A stretch of 64,000 bases of DNA. Origin: Tremella fuciformis (taxonomy: Eukaryota > Basidiomycota > Tremellomycetes > Tremellales > Tremellaceae). This document shows positions 55,601-64,000 of the stretch, in pieces. Numbering within the stretch: the stretch's first letter is position 1; each line of letters opens with the position of its first letter. Both the position numbers and the translations under genes were made by a program. Location of the stretch: positions 1,240,001 to 1,304,000 of the forward strand of contig CP136492.1 in NCBI GenBank assembly GCA_032768795.1, given 5' to 3'. The notes below the pieces were generated by a model. That model made no database searches and was not told the origin of the DNA. It was given only the letters and a program-made list of their open reading frames with translations.

Positions 55601-57012
55601 CCTCCTGTCGTCATCAGCAACGAAGGCATCCACCCACAAGCTCATGAACGAGAACGATCTTCTGCGTCCGTCGTCACTATTGATGCTGTGGCTCCTCAAC
55701 CAGGGAATCAGAAGGGCGCCTCAAGCAACGCCGCGAAGAAGGTAATGGACTGGTTCAGACGAAAGAGCCTGGCGAAGGATACACTCTCGCACCTCAACAA
55801 GAATGCCACCTCTCATGACGACGGCGACAACGATTCCACTACCGGCTCATTCGTTCGCATCTCAGAGAGTGCCTCTCGTGGTCCAAGGATTGACACCATC
55901 GCCGCTGCGATGTCGTCGACAAGCTCGATCGCCCCGACTGCCGAGGGGAACCCTGCATTGTCAATGACTGAGGTTTCTCCAGAACCTGGTCATTCCCCTC
56001 GCGACCGCTCAACGCCTTCGCCAGAAGCTCGATTACCATTGGCATCAGCGGACAACAAGGCAAACATCTCAGCTGCACAAGGACCGACATCAACTATATC
56101 CCTCCTTCCTCCTGCGCGGCTCGAGGCGCCCACATCCTCTTCGCCATCGAAGTCAGCCGCCAATACTCCCACGTCAACTGTGGCCAACCTGCCATCATCG
56201 ACAAAGATGCCCCAGTCGTCTGCAGCTCTGGCCTCCCGAACATACGACGAGTCCAAGATGTCGGTGCATCATGGGGTCGTCGACCAGTCCACCTTGTCGT
56301 CCAAACCGCCGAGAGAGGTCATGCAAGAGGTCATCAACGTGTTGTTGGATATGGGCATCGACGTCAAGCGGGAAAACGAATTCAAGCTGCGATGCGTACG
56401 TGTTCGACGCAGAAAAGCCGGTGCAACAACTGGTCTTGGTCTTGGCAGCGTGATGAGTGTCGGCAGCGGCATGAACCCCTTCAGCCTGATGGGCAACGCC
56501 AGCACGAGCCGAGTGAGCTGGATCCTAACTCGGGATGCCACAGACACTAATGAGCAGGTCGACTCGCGTGGACTGCCAATGCCAAACAGCTCCTCAGTCT
56601 CGTCAGGCCTCAAGGGCATGCTCCTACGCCGAGGAAGCAGCTACTCGTCGCATGCGGTCAACCTCAGTCGAGCGGAGAGCAACATTGTGCTTTCCTCGCC
56701 GTCATTGACCTCTCTCGCGGCTGCCTCTGCACCTGTCAAAGAGCCGCTCTACGGTGAACACTCGTGAGTCCTGGTCCCTACTACGTTGCTGTCCTCGCTG
56801 ATAGTCAGTGTCGATTCGGGCGATGAGGTCAAGTTCCATGTCGAGTTGTGCCGGATCAAGAACCTGCCCGGCTTGTATTCACTCACGATCAAACGCATCA
56901 AAGGATCCGTCTGGTCCTTCAAGTTTATCTACCAGACCGTCGTCGAGTACGTCTTCCCTCCTCAAGGCAGCCTGAAGAACATGCTGATAGACCAGACGGT
57001 GCACAACCCTGA
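52647..57012 (+). CDS. KIN4-like serine/threonine protein kinase with KA1-like C-terminus
   Basis: Starts [20 protein letters not shown] at 52647 with a disordered Pro-rich head. The kinase domain begins [20 protein letters not shown]; after introns it shows [31 protein letters not shown] and [12 protein letters not shown]. The insert [20 protein letters not shown] is typical of the fungal Kin4/Ppk1 branch of CAMK kinases. A 900-residue Ser/Thr/Pro-rich tail follows, then [20 protein letters not shown] and [20 protein letters not shown] with [14 protein letters not shown], a KA1-type membrane-binding fold. A last short exon ends at TGA 57010-57012. Yeast Kin4 restrains mitotic exit when the spindle is misplaced, upstream of the Mob1-Dbf2 pathway. 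The kinase call is certain, the subfamily likely. Confidence 0.85.
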
Positions 57013-57427
57013 CGCACTGATCTGCGCGGTTTCCATCATTCGTAGCACGCATACACGCCCAATAGCATATGCCCCTCGTCCATCACCCCATTCGCCCCCT
57101 GCTCGTTAATGTGTACATGTGTATCCAGGTATCAGCATGCGTATAGCCCCACCATCTAGTTGCCTTCCCCTCCATACATCCCCAGCGTTCCTTCCCACTT
57201 GAGCTTGAGTCCTCATTTACCAACCACTTGTGATTTCGTATGGTCATTGCATGATCTGCAATCTATAGCCCTCCAGCGCAGCCACGCTCAATCCATTCCT
57301 GACCGATCTGTCTGCCAGCATGCACGGATTCGATGTGCCTCGCCTCCCAGCTCAAGTCCAATGATAAGAAAGTGCTGATGTGATGCATGCCAGAGTACAA
57401 CCATGAGCCAGGGCCACAATGCCTCGT
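57013..57427. other. Convergent intergenic interval
   Basis: About 415 bp between the stops of the convergent kinase and ISWI genes. It should hold both 3' UTRs and poly(A) sites. No conserved element noticed. Confidence 0.45.
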
Positions 57428-60400
57428 CTAGACTTTCTTCTTTTTGTCTGCCAGTCAGTTTCTCCTCAACCAAGCCGCTCGACCGAGACTCACGGCTCCG
57501 CTTCTCCCCTGTCGACGCAGGAGTCCCATCCCTCGACCCTGCACCCGCCTTGAGCTCGTCGACCGGCCGTTTTCGAGCTCCGGCCTTCGGCTTCTTCTCG
57601 TCATCGGCATCTTTGGAGTCCTTCATGATGCAGAGCATGAGCGTGGCGCCTCTTCTTCGTAGCTCGTCGGGCGTGCGCGACTTGAAGAACCAGTCGAAGC
57701 GGAATAATGGCCATTCGCCCACGTCCCGCTTGATCAGTTCGTAGCAGTCTTCCCGGTCGATACCGTGATGGTGCATGCGGACCAGCAGGAAGCGGTCCTC
57801 TTCGTCCGAGTAGGATTTGCCTTTATTCTGCCCGTATTGCAGTTTGAGCTCCTGCATAGGGTACGCGTACGATCGGACTTTCTTGTGGAGAGCGTCGATG
57901 CGTTCTTGCTGCTCGCGGAGCTTTGCTTCGCCGGCCTGAATGCGATCCATGTACTTGTCGGCATCTTCTGATGAGCAGATGTTTCTCCAATCTCAGGGAG
58001 AGAAACCGACCTTTGAGCTCGTGGTACCTCTCGAAGAAGACGGCGGCATATTCGCGGACCTCCTCTTCGGCCTTGTCTGGGATCTCTAATGCAACCTTGT
58101 CCAAGTTGTCTCGTCCGTGTCTCTCCAGAGATTTGATGAATGCAAGGAAATGGTTTCGCTTCCAGTCGAGGAACCCCTCGCCTGCCAGCTCATCCTTCTC
58201 AGCGACCTCCTCCTCCGTCAAGGGTTCAGCTGTATGCCGTCAGTTGCCGCCAGGAACGCTGCGTCAACATGCTGACCATTGTTGATTCGCTCTTGCTCCT
58301 CGACCCGCTCAGCCTCGACCTCTTCCGCTGTCTCCCCCTCCTCGGGCTCGCGTGCTGGTACAACGTAGTTTTGCGCCTTGCGATGTGCATCGAACTCGCG
58401 ATTTTGCAATTCTACCAATCTTGGTGGGAAGAATTGGAAGTCGTTGATATGTACCTGTTTCGGAGGCCGCACAACCTTCGGCTTGTCGGGCTTGCTGCTG
58501 CCGCCGACTTTCATGTTGTCTCGGTAGTACTGGTCTATGGAGTAATTGCCCTTTCGTTCTCGCTTGGCTGGTTCGATCCAAATCATGCCCTTTCTCTGCA
58601 AGGATAAGCTGGTGTTTTGCATATCCCTGCTCGATACCAACCTTGCCAGCAAAGTCTTCGCCTTCCCAAGTGTTGACCAAGCTCTCCGATTTGAAGTTGT
58701 TGAGCGCATCAAGGTCTAGACCAGCATATTTGCTGTTCAGTTCGGCAGTCTTCTCTTCGCCTCGCTTGATGATTTGATCAATGTCATCGTCGATCAACAT
58801 GCTCTGTGCGGTGTTGATGATCTTCTCGGCGCCGTGTTGAATCATGTCCAGCAGCTCGTCTTTGTTCGATGCCACTAACGAATTAGCGTCACTCGACATG
58901 CGGACGCTCGCGCCTACGCTTTGCCGCTTGCTGCGCTCGGCCCTCCTGGATGACCAGTTGGTCGAGCTTCAACTTCTGAGTAGCTCGTTCCAATATCCGC
59001 TCTTCCACAGCATCCTGGGCCTCAGACCAGAGTCATGACATGCAGTGAAATGACGGACCTGGGTGATGAAACGGAACACATATACTTGTTTCGTTTGTCC
59101 AATACGATGAGCTCGATCCATGGCTTGCAAATCGGCTTGAGGATTCCTGGACGTAAATGAAAGCAAAGATATCATTGGGATTGAACGCACCAATCGCTAT
59201 CGAATAAGACCACGATATCGGCCGTGACGAGGTTGATGCCCAAACCTCCTGCTCGAGTCGTCAATAGGAAGATAAACTTCTCGCTGTTCGGCGCATTGTA
59301 CTCGTCAATCGAATTGATACGATCTTCGTGGGCTGTACCGCCATCGATACGGCAGTATTCTGCGCTTTCAGCATCGCCATCAATCCGTGACAGATCACTC
59401 ACTGTACTCGCGGAATTGGCAGTAGTCTTCGAGGATGTCGAGTACACGACTCATTTGCGAGAAGATCAAGACGCGAGAGCCTTTGGCCTTCATTGACTTG
59501 AGAAGCTTGTCGAGAATAACCATTTTTCCGGCGTTGTCGACGAGATGTTCGTCGGTGGTGAAGGGAGGACCCGGTTCCTGACATGTCAACTGGGAAAAAC
59601 GCTTGACTGTAGGCGGCACTCACGGCTCCGTCAAAGAGGTAAGGGTGGTTGCAGCACTTTCGCAACTGCATGACAATGTTGAGCAAGCGAGTTTTCCCCT
59701 CCTTCTTGCCTGTGGCGCCTACGATGTCAATTCCATCAAAGTTGGACATAGCTGACGGGAGGGCTCACCATTCACCGCATCAATGTCTTTCTCCAACAAC
59801 ATCCTGTACCACTTCCGCTGCATGTCGGTCATACCGACATAGAGATTGATTTCCTTCTTCGGCAGAAGAGAGTGTTCTACGTCCGCTTTCACACGTCGCA
59901 GTAAGAAAGGCCGCAGCACTTTGTGCAGCTGCTTGACGACCGCGTCGGGATCGCTGTCATCTTTGGTCTTGAACCACGCATCGAAGTCCTCGCTGACGTG
60001 TCAGATTCGGAGTGAACGGGAGAACAGGCACTGACCTGGACGAAAACACATCAGGCAAGATGAAGTTCAGCAAAGCCCAAAGCTCCTGAAGGTTGTTCTG
60101 AAGCGGTGTTCCAGTGATGAGCAAGCGTCCTCGACTGACGAAAGTGCGGATAATTTGAGATAGAAGCGAATCGACGTTCTTGATTCGGTGGGCCTCGTCG
60201 ATAATGATATACTCCCAACTGAACTTCTTCAAAGTCGATTTCTCGCGCATGCACATTTCGTAGGATGTGATAAGAACATCGAAGTCTTGCGTCAGGATGG
60301 TCGAGTTGATGAGTTCAGCCTAAGTCTTCAGTAAACACACAAGTGCACCGACATGGTGCTGACCCGGTCTTCTTTCGCGCCCTGCAGGACCACCGTGCGG

Positions 60401-61724
60401 AAGCCGGGTACCCATTTATTTACTTCGCGGTTCCAGTTGTCAAGAGTCGATTTCGGCACGACGATCAGGTGAGGTCCCGCCGTATTGCGGTGGAATTTGA
60501 GATATCCGAGGAATGAGATTGTCTGCAGCGTTTTCCCTAGACCCTGGACTGTCAGCCGATGCGCCGATGAAAGGCAAGAGCCTTACCATCTCGTCTGCCA
60601 GAATTCCGTTGATGCCGTTCAAGTGCAGTGAAATCATCCAGTTCAAGCCTTGCACCTGGTAGTCTCGCATCTTGCCGCCTTTGACATCTACGAATCAGAC
60701 TCAAGTCAATGACCAAGAGCAAGCGCTTACAAGGCGGGCTTTCTTCGAATACGAATGAATCTTCCGTTTCGTCTTCCTCTTTCAGGAGCTCCTCATCTTC
60801 CTCTTTCTCAGACTTGCGATGTCGATTGTCCCTGCTCGTCAGAATTGAGGCGCAAGAACGTGTCTGCCCGCTCACTCCGCCTTCTTCTTGCCCTTGCCGG
60901 CCAACGTTTTATTCAGCTGTTCATCAAGCATGGCAGCAAACTCCGGTTCTCTTTTTTTCTTGGAATCAGCTATGGACCGGGCTCCGCAATTTGACTTACC
61001 TTGAGATCGATGAAATGCTGAAACAGCTCGGTTTGACCAAGAAGGTATGTGAAACGCTTCATTGAGTCCGCAAACTGCTGCGTTAATCCAGCTATCGTTG
61101 GCAAAATGTCGACCTACCCTGGCTTGCTCAATTGCACCACATTTCTTGCCGATCTCAGCGACTTGAGCTTTCCGTTCAGCAGTAGCAGCTTTCTTGGCCG
61201 AGGCCTCTTGAGCTCTGCGGTTGGCAGAGGCGGTGATCTTCGGTTTGGACTGGATCATCAGGGATATCTTCACACTCCTTCGCAGTGTGCGCACCGGTGT
61301 GGCCGTGATCTCGTCCTCCTCTAGCTCGTCATCCTCGCCGATCTCGACTTCTCCGTCGCTCTCCTGCTCGGGAGTGACCGGGGCGGTGTTGATATGATGC
61401 TCGTCCGAGGCGACAGCCGAAGGCTGGTATTGTCAGTGACTGGCCAACAGCGATGCCTGTCGGCGAAAGATTGAGGGGAGGAGCCTGGAAAGCGATGCGG
61501 CCGGTTCTGCAATGCAGTTGAACAAGAAGTCGACTCACCGCTCGTGATACGGAGATATCCCGAGAGTTTGGGACGTAGTCGGACAGCTTGTCATCGTCGA
61601 CTGCCGGCGCACTCAGCGCGTTGCTGGCTGCAAGCAACGGATTCTGGTCATTAGTCGCTGTTCGCCCAAGGAAGAGCTCGTGTCCGCTTCGCTACCGGGG
61701 CCAAAAGCGCTCAACACGTACCAT
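57428..61724 (-). CDS. ISWI-type chromatin-remodelling ATPase (ISW1/ISW2)
   Basis: The start is an exon of just ATG (61724..61722), then a 78-nt intron and [20 protein letters not shown]. Many short introns follow. The SNF2 motor shows [59 protein letters not shown] (motif II DEAH), [20 protein letters not shown], and later [39 protein letters not shown] and [21 protein letters not shown]-terminal HAND-SANT-SLIDE parts are [40 protein letters not shown] and a SLIDE region with [20 protein letters not shown]. The last exon ends KKKKV and TAG 57428-57430. ISWI enzymes space nucleosomes; whether this is Isw1 or Isw2 is unresolved. Confidence 0.92.
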
Positions 61725-61969
61725 ATTGCCGTTGTTTGGCCAGTGTACACCCGTGAGCGATGCGAGATGAAAGAAGCACTTTTCAAAAGCTGGAGCCTGC
61801 AACCGATGAAAGTAAACGCACTTCGCGACGCGGTTGTATCCGTATTTACGCCCTCCATTTACACCGTCACAGGGTGGCGAGAGTCGGCGTGCATTCGATT
61901 GCTTCTCCAACGTCTCCTTCAGACGTCACTCAACCGGGTCTCTTGGGCTCTCGTCGGCTGCGGGGCGAA
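61725..61969. promoter_or_regulatory. Divergent promoter interval ISWI / TAF4
   Basis: 245 bp between two start codons reading outward. It therefore drives a chromatin remodeller and a TFIID subunit together. No TATA box is obvious. Confidence 0.4.
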
Positions 61970-63392
61970 ATGAGCGGTCCACCAGTCGCTCAGGCAGGTC
62001 TCGCCCACTCGCAGACGACTCAGGCCCCGGGACCCATCCCAAATGACCTGCCCGTCGCCGGCGACTCATCTTTGGGGCGCAAACGCTCTTTGTCCCCGCA
62101 GAAAGATGAACGCGCCAGTAAAGTCTTCCGCAAAGACCCCAAGGAGCTCGACTTGAGGGTGAGGCTCCTTCCCTTGTCTTCTCATCCGAGGCCCTGGTCA
62201 GTCGCAAAGGCTCGAGTACTGATCGACAGGCCGAGGAGGAAGCAGCCAGGCGACTCAATGCTGGCAAGGCAGCCGGGAACTGGACCTTCTCCGGCGCTCG
62301 AAACCGCGGCAAGAGGTCTGAACTATTCGGGCCTCACACTCTGCGCAATCGACTCATGTCTATAGGTGCTTGGCCTCGTCTACCAGTCAGAGTCTTGCTC
62401 ATATCACAGGAAAGGATCACGGCATCACGTTTGACGAAGACGCGATGAACTACATCGCCGTCGCGGCCGAGACTCGCATCCGCGCGCTGCTCGCGTCTTC
62501 TTTGCATGCGCAGAGACACCGGACCACTTCAAACCATCTCCATGCCCCACCGCTCGCCGAAGGATCCAAGAGAGCGCTGTGGAGTCAAACCGTCCAGTCC
62601 AGTCCGAACGCCGTTATGGACATCTTGGCGCGCCAGAACAGGGAAGCGGAGCAAACATTCCGCGCATCACGAATGGACCGCTTGGCTCGCGAGACGGAAC
62701 AAGCGAGGGTACGAGAGCGAATGGAACAGGCGCAGAGCCAGCCATCAGGTGGAGGCGGAGCAGAAGACGCCCCTACTAGCGCTGGTCCTTCGACACCGCG
62801 AGAAAAGCCATCGGGTACACCGGTGTTCGGGGCAGTTGCCTTGCCCAGCGATAAGAAGAAGTCGGCATCGACAAAGAAGGCTGGCAGTGGCAAGGACGTC
62901 AGCGCTGCCGTTCAGCATAGAATGAGCAATTCGACTGCTATTAGCCAGACGGGCATGGCGAAGAAGTACGCATGGATGACGAACGCGCCTGCAATCTCGA
63001 GCAAACTCAAGCCAAAGAAGTCCAAAGCATCAGCTTCAACTCCGAACGGTGACGAAGGTGGACCGAGTCAGGCAGCCACTCCGAACGGTGACGCCGATGA
63101 CTCGGACGCCGCCCGCACGCCGACAAAAGCCAAGCGGAAGAAGAACAAGGCGGTCGCTGTGTTGCCCACTCTACAACGAAGAAGCATTGTTGTCGGGAGA
63201 GATGCGAACGGGGAGAGAAGAGTTCTCGACGATGGAGCTCTGACCATGGTGGACTTGGTGTGGGCAATGGAGCGAGACACAACCGGCAAAGGCATGGGAA
63301 GCCTGGACGAGCTCGTGCACAAAGTCTACGCCAGGCGGGGAGGTCCCTGGGGCTCAGACGAGGCTCCGCCAGATGTGCAAAAGAAGCTGTAG
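61970..63392 (+). CDS. TAF4: TAF4-like subunit of TFIID
   Basis: Starts MSGPPVAQAGLAHSQTTQAP at 61970. Two introns join VFRKDPKELDLR, QAEEEAARRLNAGKAAGNWT and HTLRNRLMS to the TAF4 C-terminal domain: SLAHITGKDHGITFDEDAMN and YIAVAAETRIRALLASSLHA. Then comes KRALWSQTVQSSPNAVMDIL with ARQNREAEQTFRASRMDRLA, and the end GSLDELVHKVYARRGG. TAF4 pairs with TAF12 through a histone-like fold and nucleates TFIID. Compared with animal TAF4 the TAFH region is absent and the protein is short, as in other fungi. The stop is TAG 63390-63392. Exact exon joints at 62160-62370 are approximate. Confidence 0.75.
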
Positions 63393-63595
63393 AAGAGGAG
63401 TATGGCCTGTATGCTCCCGCGCGTGGCTCTTCAGACGACCTGTAGTATAGCTGCTCGCCGGCATAAGCCGGTTGAGAGACCCATTTCGCCCAAGCGGCTG
63501 AGCGGAAGCGAGAGACACCAGATATGAAGCGTCAATGTACAGGATGCATCATGCGAAAAGCCGAATCCCTCGGAGCCACAACAAGGAGTCGTCAA

Positions 63596-64000
63596 TTACT
63601 TCTTCTTGGGTGCCGCCTTCGAGCCAATCTCCTCGATCTTAAGTCCTGGAAGTCAGAATGAGTAACACTATGTAGCGACTGCTGCTGCGCCGTCCCTGGT
63701 CCACCCTCCGCTATCACACAAACGCTCATCCAGTTGTCCTCCACCCAAAGCGCTCAAACGGCGGACGCAAGGAAGCAGAACTGACCTGGGGGCAACGACT
63801 GCTTGAGCTTGTCAGCCTTGTCGCTGTCGTGGAGGACGAGGGTGTAAAGGTATCGGGAGCATCGGATCTTGAACTTGGTGACGGTCTGGGGTTTGGCGGC
63901 AGCCTTGGCCTTTGCCGAGGCGGAGGTGGTGTGCGACTTCACCGCGGTCTTCTTGATCCGGGCGACTACCTGTCAGCGTCTCCCTCTTTGCTCTCTGAGA
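63596..64000 (-). CDS. RPL38: Ribosomal protein eL38, 5' end beyond the window
   Basis: Two exons are visible: 63969..63786 and 63645..63596; the start lies to the right of 64000. The protein reads [20 protein letters not shown], then [20 protein letters not shown] and [13 protein letters not shown], joined across a 140-nt intron to [15 protein letters not shown]. These are the eL38 core motifs of the 60S subunit. The intron 63785..63646 is about three times the usual length here, common for ribosomal-protein genes. TAA is at 63596-63598. Confidence 0.92.

Noticed and set aside
1..64000. CRISPR arrays, operons, riboswitches or bacterial-type features
   Set aside because: The sequence is eukaryotic nuclear DNA; the only direct repeats are LTRs and short repeats inside them.

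Overview
The window is nuclear DNA of a basidiomycete fungus, probably a yeast-like lineage such as Tremellomycetes (the class is my inference). The evidence is dense, intron-rich genes on both strands, mostly 38-55 nt introns with GTCAGT/GTGAGT-type donors and CTGAC/CTGAT branch sites before the acceptor, an intron-bearing nuclear tRNA-Tyr, and orthologues of fungal housekeeping genes. There is no operon structure. Genes sit head-to-head or tail-to-tail, often 60-300 bp apart. Many exon boundaries below were read by eye from protein families and checked by reading frame.

Left part (1-26.1 kb): Mob1 3' end (+), shugoshin (-), a ubiquitin-like-domain protein (-), a small unknown gene (-) divergent from a myristoylation-motif protein (+), an RBM5/10-like splicing factor (-), a TAPT1/Emp65-type ER membrane protein (-), GPI2/PIG-C (+), COX17 (-), an ETFRF1/LYRM5-type mitochondrial LYR protein (+), the giant ribosome-biogenesis HEAT protein UTP20 (-), tRNA-Tyr (-), a Maf/ASMTL nucleotide pyrophosphatase (+) and a calcineurin-like phosphoesterase (-).

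Middle (26.16-35.66 kb): one insertion between two divergent genes that proves to be four mobile elements nested inside each other. A MULE DNA transposon (54-bp terminal inverted repeats, transposase with a C-terminal zinc knuckle) was hit inside its transposase gene by a 456-bp TRIM-type LTR element (TRIM-B, target duplication GTGAG). An intact Ty1/copia retrotransposon (318-bp LTRs, 1451-aa ORF, target duplication TCATG) landed 7 bp inside the 5' LTR of TRIM-B. A second 500-bp TRIM (TRIM-A, target duplication TTCTC) landed in the 3' end of the copia ORF. The two TRIMs differ in sequence but share one layout: a terminal hairpin, a CCTATAT box, and an 11-13 bp segment of the LTR that is perfectly complementary to a site 2 nt downstream of the same LTR. 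That is the arrangement expected of Tf1-type self-primed reverse transcription. Both also carry an exact tRNA B-box/T-arm-like motif just beyond. I regard this as the most interesting signal in the window.

Right part (35.7-64 kb): SWC5/BCNT (+, with a GC-AG intron), a membrane-anchored short-chain dehydrogenase (-), a membrane-anchored right-handed beta-helix protein (+), a Hos2-like class I histone deacetylase (-), PEX10 (+), a 1028-aa disordered unknown protein (+), a SEC39/NBAS vesicle-tethering protein (-), a 1.9-kb gene-free interval, a KIN4-like kinase with a KA1-like end (+), an ISWI chromatin remodeller (-), a TAF4-like TFIID subunit (+) and the ribosomal protein eL38 (-, start outside the window).

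Functional themes are chromosome segregation and mitotic exit (Mob1, shugoshin, KIN4-like kinase), chromatin and transcription (SWC5, HDAC, ISWI, TAF4), ribosome production (UTP20, eL38), splicing (RBM5-like), mitochondria (COX17, ETFRF1) and the secretory or peroxisomal membranes (GPI2, TAPT1, SEC39, PEX10). I see no evidence that neighbouring genes work as a cluster.
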